DNA from: Candidatus Bathyarchaeota archaeon | Lineage (GTDB): Archaea; Thermoproteota; Bathyarchaeia; Bathyarchaeales; Bathyarchaeaceae | Direction of reading: 5' to 3' | NCBI GenBank assembly: GCA_029882515.1 | Contig: JAOUKN010000010.1 | Coordinates: forward strand, 1 to 37,919 | Length of the DNA: 37,919 nucleotides | Shown: in pieces, positions 17,516 to 26,903 of the stretch | How positions within the stretch are numbered: the stretch's first letter is position 1 | How the letters are laid out: the number at the start of each line of letters is the position of its first letter | The notes under the pieces: model-generated | The model's input: only the letters and a program-made list of their open reading frames with translations | What the model was told of the DNA's origin: nothing | The model's database searches: none | Translations under genes and position numbers: made by a program

Positions 17516-18138
17516 TGTGGCAAAACTATCAACTAGGCAACACTATTTCGAAAGCAACTGAAGCTATAACGTTATGGCAAACAGAAAAAGGTGCCATGGA
17601 AATCAGCAGAAACACCTTGGCCATTCCAATAAACCTAGGCGACCAACGAAAAGGCTACATATTCCATGGAGACGGCAAACTACTTCTCGATACCATAGTT
17701 GAAACTGAAGAAGGTGCTATCGGTAAACCTGTTGAGAAAAAAATTGACGAACCGTTTTTAATGTTGGGAGGTACAGAAGAAACACAGCCGCATCTCAGCA
17801 CAGCGAATAGAGAAGACTTCACAAAAATGGGATATGAAAATCCACAAGAATTTGTAGCTAAAGCAGAAGATTTGTGTAACCGGTTTTTCAGAGGAAGAGT
17901 GCATAGCCGTCAAGGTTTCGACGAAGACCATGGCTTAATCTTTTCGTTCCCAAATGAAACTGGCAAATTAGACATGCTTGTCACTAAGGGTTCCAAGATG
18001 GTTTACAAGGCGATGAACATAGTCTTTGTGTCCAATGAAAATAAAGTAGTTCTAAAAAGCCCAGATGAAGTGGTTTGTGCGAAGAATGGAAAATCGGTAA
18101 TTATCAAGAAGAGGAAATCGGTCGTCGTCAATAAATAG
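17512..18138 (+). CDS. Hypothetical protein paired with the coiled-coil ArsR gene
   Basis: 208-aa ORF with a 4-nt ATGA overlap with the preceding ArsR gene. No family recognised; no obvious TM segment. Confidence 0.75.
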   Translation: MMWQNYQLGNTISKATEAITLWQTEKGAMEISRNTLAIPINLGDQRKGYIFHGDGKLLLDTIVETEEGAIGKPVEKKIDEPFLMLGGTEETQPHLSTANREDFTKMGYENPQEFVAKAEDLCNRFFRGRVHSRQGFDEDHGLIFSFPNETGKLDMLVTKGSKMVYKAMNIVFVSNENKVVLKSPDEVVCAKNGKSVIIKKRKSVVVNK

Positions 18139-18199
18139 TGCCTTTCTACGGCAGTACTACTAAATCCTCCGTTTTCCCCTCCGTCGGCGCTGACCAGTT

Positions 18200-19609
18200 T
18201 TATTTTGATACTAAACGTTTCATAATCTCCTGTGTTTTCTCTTTTACGATTTCCACTAGTTTCTTTGTGACCAGCCCTTCCTCTAATGCTTCGTCAAGTT
18301 TTTCCTCATCCAACGTCTCAGCTTTGCCACTCGGCCAGACACAAACATCCACTTCCAAATCAACATAACGAATTGCATAAGGATACAACTCTATCGGCGT
18401 GTTCAAGTTGATATACGTACCTTTCAATTTTCCATGTTTAGAAAAATACTGAGTTTTCAGGTACCATTCGCCTACTTTTGCGTCTGTTATGGCGGTGTCT
18501 CCTGGTTCTTTACGTGTTTTGAGACCATCATAGACTCCTTCTTTCTCAAAAACTCGACTCAAACACAGTGTGTAGTCATCATGGTTGCAGGCTTCAACCA
18601 AAGCTTTGCCGAGGTGGAAAACTTTTCCATCCAGCTTTACATGTTCTATTCCTATCACAGAACCTACATGAGATTGTTCTGCTTCATTTGTTCGCCCAAA
18701 AAGACCTTCAACTTCCTCTCTAGGAACCCCTTGCTTGAGAAGGCGTTCAGCCATGTCCAAGGCTGATGAAATTCTTCCCACACAAGCCTTGTAATAATGG
18801 TGCCCCTTAATTGTTGACGCAACAAATCTTCGGATTTCATCTAGCTTTCTTTTTGACAGAGCTGGGAATTCTATGTCCGCGAAATGTCTACCTTCCCATA
18901 ATGTCACGGGAGCCTCTACCTCCTCAGCTTTCTTCATTAGAAGTTCTCGTTCTTTCAAAAGAGTAGTTATCTCATTTTTTAAGATGACAGAGGGTTGGTT
19001 TGCGGCTGCTGTTCGCCATATAATGCCCCAGTTGAGAGGAGCCCACTGCTTTCCAAGTCGAAAGAGGCGAGAACGCTTTTGCCCATCAAGAATTTTCCTA
19101 CTAACTTTAACTTCGTGTCCAAGAATGAGAACCGCATATCTACCTGGAATCTTAATTGTAGTTGTCAAAGTAGGTTCTTTGGCTCCCATTCTTCCTTTCT
19201 CAACTTGGGCGACTATCTGCTGTGCGTTGGGGTCGGAGATTTCTTCTTCATGTATTCTGCCCGTTGCTGATCCAATGTCGACTAAGATTGAATGAGTGGC
19301 AGAGTCTGAACTCTTTACTAGTCCTTTATAGATTCCTTCGGTAGTTGTCTTCCATCTTCTGACGATAACGTCTTCAAGGGTAGATTGTAAGATTTCCTTG
19401 AAGGCATCGACAGCCTCTGCCTTCCCCAAGGCTCGAACCCCTTGGCGGTCATATCGATCGTAAATGTCGACATCGGGCGTTTCATTGCTTTCTTTTAACT
19501 TGAATCTCTCTTTTACTGTTGTTGATGCTTGTACTATGTCGAAATCGTTGTCTAGCAAAAGTTTGGTTAAAGCTGTAGAATAGATACCTCGGACTCTAGC
19601 TGAAGACAC
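18200..19609 (-). CDS. fau-1: FAU-1-family RNA-binding protein/RNase (RNase E/G-like S1 plus DUF402)
   Basis: 469 aa: VRGIYSTALTKLLLDNDFDIVQAS, SILVDIGSATGRIHEEE, C-terminal DUF402-like YLKTQYFSKHGKLKGTYINLNTPIELYPYAIRYVDLEVDVCVWP. Confidence 0.85.
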   Translation of the reverse strand: MSSARVRGIYSTALTKLLLDNDFDIVQASTTVKERFKLKESNETPDVDIYDRYDRQGVRALGKAEAVDAFKEILQSTLEDVIVRRWKTTTEGIYKGLVKSSDSATHSILVDIGSATGRIHEEEISDPNAQQIVAQVEKGRMGAKEPTLTTTIKIPGRYAVLILGHEVKVSRKILDGQKRSRLFRLGKQWAPLNWGIIWRTAAANQPSVILKNEITTLLKERELLMKKAEEVEAPVTLWEGRHFADIEFPALSKRKLDEIRRFVASTIKGHHYYKACVGRISSALDMAERLLKQGVPREEVEGLFGRTNEAEQSHVGSVIGIEHVKLDGKVFHLGKALVEACNHDDYTLCLSRVFEKEGVYDGLKTRKEPGDTAITDAKVGEWYLKTQYFSKHGKLKGTYINLNTPIELYPYAIRYVDLEVDVCVWPSGKAETLDEEKLDEALEEGLVTKKLVEIVKEKTQEIMKRLVSK

Positions 19610-19623
19610 TCAGAGACCCTTCT

Positions 19624-20706
19624 CTACAACCCTTTCTTCTTGATTTGATAGAGTTCTTTTATCCTTCTGACTTCAAACCGTACACCTAATATTTTTTCAG
19701 TCAACCATAGGTTGGTTTCTAGATGTTCTGTGATGTTGCGCGTGAGGTAGGTTGAGTAATCGTCAGCTAATGCAACATAGGGCACCAACATGTCAGCAAG
19801 ATGCACATCCACAGTGGCTCCAGTCTCAATTTCCTTGAAAAGGTTTTCAGCGGCTTCTCGTCCTACAGCCTCGCTTGGCTTCCGAAGCTCACCGATCGCG
19901 TCTCCTCCAAGGAGTGCACCAGTGTCAGTTTTTCCCCATAACACAAGGGAACTACCTTTCTGGAGAGGGTTAGATTTGTCGTTGACTACTCTGATTTCGG
20001 CTTCCAACCCATAGTCTTCAAGATATCTGTTTGCTGCTCTAGCTTGTCGTTCCGCGACTTTACGTTCTTCTAGGAAGGTGCAAACTGAGACGCCTTCTAG
20101 GTTTTCTAATTCCCCAGACTTTTCAAGAGCTAGCGGTTTGAGTTTTTGACATGGCTGAACTTTCATGAAGACTTCACCCATACCCTTTGGATAATAACCA
20201 TACTTGTGGATGTTTAAGGAAGTTTTCAAACCTATCTGATCTAATACTTCGAGAAGCACATGTTTTAGATAGTTGATGGTAGGTGAGTGGCGAACATCTG
20301 TTCCTCCCTTAACTATCCGGATGCGTACAGTGTTTCTGGCGTAGGCGCAGATAGGCAAGATGGTAAGCAATAGCATGGGGATGCTTCCAGCCGTGCCAAT
20401 TTCGGCATGTATTTCACCACCGTTTATCTGTTGAGGGTGGAACCAGAGTTCTTTGGAGTTCAATTTTGCCCCTTCCGTCTCAGCGTTACAAAGTTTTGCA
20501 GCAGTAAGTACGGCTTCCAGGTGTTGAGGACGTAAGCCGGGTTTAGTTCGTTTCTGTCTAATGTTGTAGAGGTGTAAGGGTTCTTGAAGAATTCCAGCTA
20601 AAGCAATTGATAGACGTAAAATGGTTCCGCTTCCGCTTTTTTGGCTACCGTCAATGTTAAGCACGTTGGAATCCTCAATTCTAAGGGTAAAACAAATGAG
20701 GAACAA
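19624..20706 (-). CDS. rtcA: RNA 3'-terminal phosphate cyclase
   Basis: 360 aa: NIDGSQKSGSGTILRLSIALAGI, RTKPGLRPQHLEAVLTAAKLC, IVKGGTDVRHSPTINYL, VHLADMLVPYVAL. Confidence 0.93.
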   Translation of the reverse strand: MFLICFTLRIEDSNVLNIDGSQKSGSGTILRLSIALAGILQEPLHLYNIRQKRTKPGLRPQHLEAVLTAAKLCNAETEGAKLNSKELWFHPQQINGGEIHAEIGTAGSIPMLLLTILPICAYARNTVRIRIVKGGTDVRHSPTINYLKHVLLEVLDQIGLKTSLNIHKYGYYPKGMGEVFMKVQPCQKLKPLALEKSGELENLEGVSVCTFLEERKVAERQARAANRYLEDYGLEAEIRVVNDKSNPLQKGSSLVLWGKTDTGALLGGDAIGELRKPSEAVGREAAENLFKEIETGATVDVHLADMLVPYVALADDYSTYLTRNITEHLETNLWLTEKILGVRFEVRRIKELYQIKKKGL

Positions 20707-20739
20707 TATTAAATAGTATTGCGAGGAGGCACGATCTTT

Positions 20740-21099
20740 ATGAGTGCGGAGAAGTTAAAAACAGAACAATTGTTACAGCGGATTGATGAACTTCTTACAG
20801 TTTTAAGCGTGATTTCCAGAGATCTTACAGAAACCTCAAAAGCATTAAAGGCATCGGTTGGGACCCCAGCGGTCGCACTCAAGAAAGAAAAAATGAGGAC
20901 AATTGATGATATCAAAACCTTGTTCCCAAAAGATTTAGAGGAGATGCTGATGTTTGAAGAAGCGGAAGAAGACATAGTAGTGAAGCCACGTCAATTCTTA
21001 GGGTCTGAAAACTTTGCGAAAATTGCGTCTATTGTCCGTGACGCTGGCGGAGAATATATCAGTGCTGGAAGGGAATCACATTTCCGAATTCCCAGATAA
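20740..21099 (+). CDS. Hypothetical protein with N-terminal coiled coil and GGEYISAGRESHFRIPR tail
   Basis: About 119-aa ORF divergent from rtcA. ATG at 20740 preferred over the TTG at 20719. No named family assigned. Confidence 0.7.
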   Translation: MSAEKLKTEQLLQRIDELLTVLSVISRDLTETSKALKASVGTPAVALKKEKMRTIDDIKTLFPKDLEEMLMFEEAEEDIVVKPRQFLGSENFAKIASIVRDAGGEYISAGRESHFRIPR

Positions 21100-21120
21100 A
21101 GTCATGTCAGTATCTAGCAG

Positions 21121-21915
21121 TTATCTTGGAGTTGCTAGGGTCTTCAAGAGATCTTCTAAACTCTTTCTGTTATGGGGCAGTCTAATTTTGATAGGTGTGA
21201 TCGAGATGCTCTTCTCTTTTTTAACAGCATATAGATCAGTTCCCATCTCATCATCAGGATAATTAGCCAGCATCCACTTCTTAATCATGAAGCCATTTCC
21301 AAGTTTCGAGTGGATGTCGCCATATCCCTCATACGAAAGACTAGTAATCTTTACTGCATTAAAATCGGTATCTTTTGGTACGTTTATGGAGATTATATCA
21401 ACTTCTAGTGGCATCCCCTTATTCAACACGTACTGAGCAGTTTTCTCTGCGATGGTAACAGTTAATTCCAATTCTTTTTCAGTGACAGCCATCTTTTCTG
21501 GTTGATTTTCGGTAATCTCTGGTATACAGTAAGAGACTGCTATGGCAGGCACATGATGAATAGCGGCTTCTAAGGCAGCACCCAATGTACCTGAGTTAAG
21601 CAGATCGTCGATTCCAAGGTTTGGACCCATATTTATTCCAGCAACCAAAAGGTCTGGTGAGCGTTTCATGATCTTGTTGAAGGCAAGGAGGAAGGCATCA
21701 GCAGGAGTCCCTGTTATTGCATAGGCTTTACTCCCATCCTCTAACCCTGTTTCAGTGATGTTTATCTGTCTCGTCGTCAGAGCTTTTCCCACCCCACTTG
21801 TCTCTTCCTTTGGTGCCACAACCAGAATTCTCCCCAGTTTTGTTAGTCGTTTCTTTAAAGCAAGTAGACCAACAGAATGAATCCCATCGTCGTTGATCAA
21901 TAGTATCGTAGGCAT
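21121..21915 (-). CDS. surE: 5'/3'-nucleotidase SurE
   Basis: MPTILLINDDGIHSVGLLALKKRL, GTPADAFLLAF, PDLLVAGINMGPNLGIDDLLNSGTLGAALEA. Start moved from 22050 to the ATG before ILLINDDG. Confidence 0.93.
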   Translation of the reverse strand: MPTILLINDDGIHSVGLLALKKRLTKLGRILVVAPKEETSGVGKALTTRQINITETGLEDGSKAYAITGTPADAFLLAFNKIMKRSPDLLVAGINMGPNLGIDDLLNSGTLGAALEAAIHHVPAIAVSYCIPEITENQPEKMAVTEKELELTVTIAEKTAQYVLNKGMPLEVDIISINVPKDTDFNAVKITSLSYEGYGDIHSKLGNGFMIKKWMLANYPDDEMGTDLYAVKKEKSISITPIKIRLPHNRKSLEDLLKTLATPR

Positions 21916-22003
21916 AACATCATCACGGATTTTTGTTGATCTGTTGTAAGATACCTTTGACTCTCGGCTAATATCTATAACGCTTGACCTAGATATCATC
22001 TCT

Positions 22004-22918
22004 TTAGAAGTATCTCCTAGGAAATTTTGCTGCCACTGTATACCTTTCATTGACGATTTGACAGATTCTCGCTTTTGCTACTTGGCTGCAAAGGAGATAA
22101 GCGTCCATACGATCAAACCCATAGTCTTCAGTTAGCCAAACGACTAGTTCAGTGAAGGCTAACTTTGTTGCATGTTCTAGAGACGCGCTGCTACAAACGG
22201 TCAGAATTTCGCTTGGTGTTGCAATTCTTGGCCAATTAATGCTTCTACCATGAATTACGTCAACTTTTACTATGGTTTCTGATGGTGTTTCAACAGCTAC
22301 GCCACAGATTTCACAGTCTCCTTGAACAGCATGGACATCGCCCAGATATAGTAATGCTCCATCAACAAAAACTGGAAGAGACAGTTTACTTCCTTTTGTA
22401 ACGTCGGAACAGTCCATATTTCCTCCGTGTTTGTCTGGCTTGGTGCTTAATTGGGCTTCTATGGGTGGTGCTGTTCCAATGGTTCCTACTAATGGGTCAA
22501 CAGGAATTTCGATTTTTTTCCTTCCGTTCTCCATCGGAAAGTGGATGATGCCGTTTTCTATGTGAGATATTTTGGTTCTTGGTGACAAGTTTTCCTGCAG
22601 ATACGATGCTGTTAGACCGCCGATCCCTGGGAAATTCACGGTTACTCCTTTAACGCCGACTTTTATGTCAGTAATCTCAACTACGAGAGTGTCGCCTGGT
22701 CTTGCTGTTTTGACGTATATTGGGCCTGAAACCGGGTTGAAATAGTCTGGAACCCTTCCTTCTGTAAGAAGTTTTTCTAGCGGCGAGTCTTCAGTCACGG
22801 CTCCACAGAGAGCATCTATAGTTTCGACCACAACAGATTCTCCGGGTTTGACCTTCACAACAGGTTTGTGAAGGGGGCTCAAAGTGTACTGGACAATATC
22901 GCTTGTTACGCGTTTCAA
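22004..22918 (-). CDS. Acetamidase/formamidase family protein
   Basis: 304 aa: NPVSGPIYVKTARPGDTLVVEI, KHGGNMDCSDVTKGSKLSLPVFVDGALLYLGDVHAVQGDCEICG. Confidence 0.9.
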   Translation of the reverse strand: MKRVTSDIVQYTLSPLHKPVVKVKPGESVVVETIDALCGAVTEDSPLEKLLTEGRVPDYFNPVSGPIYVKTARPGDTLVVEITDIKVGVKGVTVNFPGIGGLTASYLQENLSPRTKISHIENGIIHFPMENGRKKIEIPVDPLVGTIGTAPPIEAQLSTKPDKHGGNMDCSDVTKGSKLSLPVFVDGALLYLGDVHAVQGDCEICGVAVETPSETIVKVDVIHGRSINWPRIATPSEILTVCSSASLEHATKLAFTELVVWLTEDYGFDRMDAYLLCSQVAKARICQIVNERYTVAAKFPRRYF

Positions 22919-23025
22919 TGCGTGGTCCTCATCTTTAGTTTTAGAATAAGTAGTTGATAGAAAGTGTTTAATATTTGCGGGTGAAGGCGAAACTCGCTGG
23001 AGCTTGTGTTTAGAGCGAAGGAAGT

Positions 23026-23202
23026 ATGTCGCTAGAGGAACTTGCGTCTAGATATGAGAAGCTAAAGGTTCAGCTTTCTGAGTAGTATCATAACCTGGAA
23101 GCCGGTTTGCCCCACGACCGAGAACTTAGAAAAGGCGTGCTAAACTGGTGTATAACAAGAAATGCGGTTGAAATGGTGATAGATGTACGAATAGCAGATT
23201 AA
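23026..23202 (+). pseudogene. Short ORF interrupted by one in-frame TAG (58 codons)
   Basis: MSLEELASRYEKLKVQLSE-TAG(23083-23085)-YHNLEAGLPHDRELRKGVLNWCITRNAVEMVIDVRIAD-TAA. Confidence 0.35.
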
Positions 23203-24194
23203 TTGCTGCTTCTTAAGCCTTCCATTGCCTTGAGGGCCCACTTCGGGTCTGCTAGCATTGCTCTTCCAACCGCAACTAGATCGGCACGATTCTTTCCTAT
23301 GACTTCATCAGCGAATTCTGGAGTTTTTATTCCTCCAACTCCAATCACTGGCACATTTACAACGCTTTTTATTGCTTCTGCGAGGGGAACGTAGTAGCCA
23401 GGGCCTGTTAGGTGTGCTGGTCTGGAGCCCATTATTCCACCTGACACATCAATTGCATGAACACCCCACTTTTCCAAGTTTTGAGCGAAGACTTTACTTT
23501 CCTGCAACGTGAGACCCTCAGGGTGCATATCGTCTGCGCCTAGTCTATAGAGCAGTGGAAAGGATTTCCCTATGTTTTCTTTGATTCTTGCTATGATTTG
23601 GGAGTGGAAGCGCATCCTGTTTTCTAAGGAGCCTCCGTACTCGTCCTTTCTTTTGTTACTTAACGGTGACAGAAACTGGTTGAGGAGAAATCCATGGGCT
23701 CCGTGAACCTCTACGGCGTCGAATCCAGCTTCCACTGCACGTCTAGCCGCTGAACTAAAGGCCTCAATCATTTCTTCAATTTCATTTCTACTTATTTCTC
23801 GTGGAACTTCATGTTTGCTTGAATGCGGGATGGGTGAGGGACCAACTGGTTGTTGACCGCAGACGTCAGAGGCTGTTACTCTTCCAGCATGATTTATTTG
23901 GATAGTAATTGGGGTGCCAAGAGAATGGATTCTTTCTGCCAGCTTGGCTAGGCCAGCAGCAAGCTTGTCCTCATGAATTCCGAGCTGGTGCGGTGATAGC
24001 TTTCCGCCCTTCAAGACATAGGAGTGTTCAACTATCTGCAGTCCTAGTCCCCTAGCACGTTTTTCATAATGTTTAATCAGGTCTTCGGTTACCTCTCCTC
24101 GCGTTGTTGCGAGACCAGTTGCCATGGGTGGCATAACTATACGATTCTTCAACTGAAGCGAACCAATTTTAATAAGGTCAAATAGTCTAGGCAT
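23199..24194 (-). CDS. NADH:flavin oxidoreductase, OYE/YqjM-like, single barrel domain
   Basis: MPRLFDLIKIGSLQLKNRIVMPPMATGLA, QINHAGR, FDAVEVHGAHGFLLNQFLSPLSNKRKDEYGGSLENRMRF. ORF ends without the C-terminal FAD/NAD domain of DCR-type members. Confidence 0.9.
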   Translation of the reverse strand: MPRLFDLIKIGSLQLKNRIVMPPMATGLATTRGEVTEDLIKHYEKRARGLGLQIVEHSYVLKGGKLSPHQLGIHEDKLAAGLAKLAERIHSLGTPITIQINHAGRVTASDVCGQQPVGPSPIPHSSKHEVPREISRNEIEEMIEAFSSAARRAVEAGFDAVEVHGAHGFLLNQFLSPLSNKRKDEYGGSLENRMRFHSQIIARIKENIGKSFPLLYRLGADDMHPEGLTLQESKVFAQNLEKWGVHAIDVSGGIMGSRPAHLTGPGYYVPLAEAIKSVVNVPVIGVGGIKTPEFADEVIGKNRADLVAVGRAMLADPKWALKAMEGLRSSN

Positions 24195-24261
24195 ACTTCT
24201 CAGTGATACAGTCACCATTTGAGATATAAGATTAAGGGGAGCGATTTGGGCTCAGTCACTA

Positions 24262-24558
24262 CTAATATCCATACCTAATCCTAAAAGACTTAAACTCACC
24301 TGTATACTCTTCCCAATGAATTTCAACTTCAGATACTCTAGCCCCACGAGGCCCCCGTCTACAAAACTCCACTAATTCCTCCAAAACCGCTCGTTCACCC
24401 TCGAAAACAACCTCAACTCTCCCGCTGGGTAAATTTCTCACCCATCCACATACGTTCCGTTTAACCGCCTCATACTCAGTCTCAGATCTAAAGAAGACAC
24501 CTTGCACTCTACCGCTCACATAAACGTGAGCCCTAATCTTCAAAGATAGTCCTTCCAA
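24262..24558 (-). CDS. acyP: Acylphosphatase
   Basis: 98 aa: AHVYVSGRVQGVFFRSETEYEAVKRNVCGWVRNLPSGRVEVVFEGE. Confidence 0.93.
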   Translation of the reverse strand: MEGLSLKIRAHVYVSGRVQGVFFRSETEYEAVKRNVCGWVRNLPSGRVEVVFEGERAVLEELVEFCRRGPRGARVSEVEIHWEEYTGEFKSFRIRYGY

Positions 24559-24686
24559 CTTCTCTAATCTTATAGGAAATCTGAAATAAAGATCAAAAAA
24601 GTCCTATGAAATAACTATGGTTGGTCTCGAACGCTCAAGGAGCATCTGAGCATGATGTTTTCTAGCCAGCCCATTCTCCAAGGTAT

Positions 24687-26045
24687 TTACGTCATGAATT
24701 CTTCTACGATTCGATATAGCACGCTAACACCAAAGACTAGATTCTTAATAGATATACGCTCATCAATTCCATGAACCAGTTTCCAAAACTCATCCAAGGG
24801 CATGTCAGTTTTCAATGGGTGGAAACCATAACAAACTGAGCCCACGTTTCGTAGAAATCTGGAATCAGTTCCACCAGTCACCATGTAAGGCACCACTGAA
24901 CAGTTTGGCTCAAACTCTTTCAAGGTCTTCTCAATTGTTTTGTATAAGGGTGTGTCCGAACGAGACTCTGACGGTGCGTCTGACTGAATGAATTCAAAAC
25001 TTAACTTGTTGAAATCAACATCCGCTAATACAGTTTTTATTTCATCAAGTAAATCATCTTTCGTTTGACCAGGCAAGATACGGCAGTCAAAGACTCCTTC
25101 GCTTTCCGAAGGTATGACGTTCTCTTTTATGCCTCCTTTGATCATGGTGGGTGCGATCGTCATTCTCAGCATTGCTCTAAGTAGCTCAGCAATAGTTTTT
25201 TCTTTCTTTGCCATTTCGTCCAAGATGTTATCGGCAATTGCTGGATTGTCTAATATAGTATTCAAAAGATTCCCCAGTGTAGTCGTTTCTTCTGCAACTC
25301 CTTTAAGGAACTGTCTTACGCTGTTCACAAGCATAATTTCCGACCTATAACTTCCTAACTTTCTTGCAACCTCTGCCATTCTCAAGACGGCATTATCTGC
25401 TATTCCAGGAATAGAACCGTGTCCAGGTGAGCCTTTCGCTTTTATTCTTAACCAATTGACTCCCTTCTCAGCTGTCTGAACCGTAAAGATATGTTTTCCG
25501 TCAATTGGAAAGGATTCTCCGCCGCCCTCGTTTATGACATAGTCCGCCCTAATTTTTTCGGGGTGATTTTTGATGAGCCATCCTACTCCAGCGTTTCCGC
25601 CCCTTTCCTCGTCAGCTGTAGCTGCAAAAATTATGTCGCCTTTTGGTTTCACTCCGTTTCTAACAAGAAGTTTCATGACAAGTGCTTCGATGGCGACGAA
25701 GGATTTCATATCAAGAGCTCCACGACCCCAAACAAATCCATCTTTTGTTGTTCCCGAAAACGGGTTGACACTCCATTCTTTTTCAACAGCGGGCACCACA
25801 TCAAGATGGGATAACAACGTTAAGTTCGGTTTTTCAATAGTTCCTTTTATGCGGGTAATTACGTTGCCTCTTGCTGAACTGGACTCTATAACTTCACATT
25901 TTAAGCCGTCCTTCGCTAAAGTCTCAGCCAAGAACTGTGCTGCAACTGTTTCATTTCCAGGCGGATTAGTCGTATTGATGCGGATCAGGTCACTGAGTAA
26001 ACTAGTGACTTCTTTTTCTACTTCATGAAGTAACTGCGCACACAT
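24687..26045 (-). CDS. M20-family metallopeptidase (ArgE/DapE/ACY1-like)
   Basis: SDLIRINTTNPPGNE, LTLLSHLDVVPA, WGRGALDMKSFVA, AATADEERGGNAGVGWL, TGGTDSRFLR. The first ~103 aa of the 26354 ORF look non-homologous; ATG at 26045 preferred. Confidence 0.9.
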   Translation of the reverse strand: MCAQLLHEVEKEVTSLLSDLIRINTTNPPGNETVAAQFLAETLAKDGLKCEVIESSSARGNVITRIKGTIEKPNLTLLSHLDVVPAVEKEWSVNPFSGTTKDGFVWGRGALDMKSFVAIEALVMKLLVRNGVKPKGDIIFAATADEERGGNAGVGWLIKNHPEKIRADYVINEGGGESFPIDGKHIFTVQTAEKGVNWLRIKAKGSPGHGSIPGIADNAVLRMAEVARKLGSYRSEIMLVNSVRQFLKGVAEETTTLGNLLNTILDNPAIADNILDEMAKKEKTIAELLRAMLRMTIAPTMIKGGIKENVIPSESEGVFDCRILPGQTKDDLLDEIKTVLADVDFNKLSFEFIQSDAPSESRSDTPLYKTIEKTLKEFEPNCSVVPYMVTGGTDSRFLRNVGSVCYGFHPLKTDMPLDEFWKLVHGIDERISIKNLVFGVSVLYRIVEEFMT

Positions 26046-26107
26046 ATTGTTAACCTCAGCTTCTGCATGAATTCCTATGACGACGCCTTTAAATCTTGAG
26101 TTCCGTA

Positions 26108-26527
26108 TGCTATTCACTAACGTTTTTCGGGGTCCGCGCGCGCAATATGGCTCTCTCTTTGATCCTCCTAAAGGCTTTGGCTTTGAACGTTGAGAGCGAG
26201 GGTAAGGACTCGATCGATGAAGTAGAATAGGAATATGAGGTTGATTGTGAGGATGAAGAGTTGAGCGCTGATGAACGAATACTCGTGAACATACTGCGAG
26301 AACAAAAGAGTCTGGCAAGCAATGCGCTCGATGGCTTCTATTCTCAAAGAGCATGGCATCCTAAGAGCAGAAGGTCGTTCAGGAACTACATGCAAAATTT
26401 GTGCACTATGGGTTTGGTGAGAAATCTTGGGGAGAAAAGAGGACGGGTCTATGAAATAGTCAATGAAATCCTTAACCACAAGCACACTGGAAAGGCGAGG
26501 GTATCTGGAACTATGAAGGTTGTATAA
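26108..26527 (+). pseudogene. Remnant of a winged-helix (possibly Orc1/Cdc6-like or other AAA+ ATPase) C-terminal region with in-frame TAG
   Basis: One frame reads ...GVRARNMALSLILLKALALNVESEGKDSIDEVE-TAG(26228-26230)-EYEVDCEDEELSADERILVNILREQKSLASNALDGFYSQRAWHPKSRRSFRNYMQNLCTMGLVRNLGEKRGRVYEIV. Confidence 0.4.
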
Positions 26528-26573
26528 AACTAATGACGCAAGGCGCGTGCACGTGGTAAATTCCGACAGAAGT

Positions 26574-26876
26574 CTATGTCCTTTTTAAGGCGATTATCGC
26601 ACCTATTGTGAAGCATGCGAAGAGAGCTAGACCGCCTAGTTCAAGCAGCCTTGATACTGTTACGTGTAAGTAGATTCCTAGATGAATCAGCGTTGAACTA
26701 AGCATTTGGAAGGTAGCCGACAACGCTAGAAATGTCAAACTTAGGGTGAAGTAAAGTAGATGTCTGTTTCGTTTTCTGAAATAGTGCCACGCACTATAAA
26801 TCACGAGAATAAGACTGAAAAAGACGTAATTTAACTCAATCAACATTTTATTTATTAACATTTTGATTATTAACAT
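26574..26876 (-). CDS. Small membrane protein, about 3 TM helices
   Basis: 100 aa with hydrophobic stretches YVFFSLILVIYSAWHYF, LLYFTLSLTFLALSATF, LELGGLALFACFTIGAII. Confidence 0.6.
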   Translation of the reverse strand: MLIIKMLINKMLIELNYVFFSLILVIYSAWHYFRKRNRHLLYFTLSLTFLALSATFQMLSSTLIHLGIYLHVTVSRLLELGGLALFACFTIGAIIALKRT

Positions 26877-26903
26877 TGTTCCATCAGGCTTTTATATTTT
26901 TAT

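Noticed and set aside
26168-26485. 105-aa and 70-aa minus-strand ORFs upstream of the M20 peptidase, and the ~100-aa N-terminal extension of the M20 ORF
   Set aside because: Low-complexity Ser/Arg/Pro-rich translations. The true M20 start is probably 26045, and the opposite strand holds the wHTH remnant.
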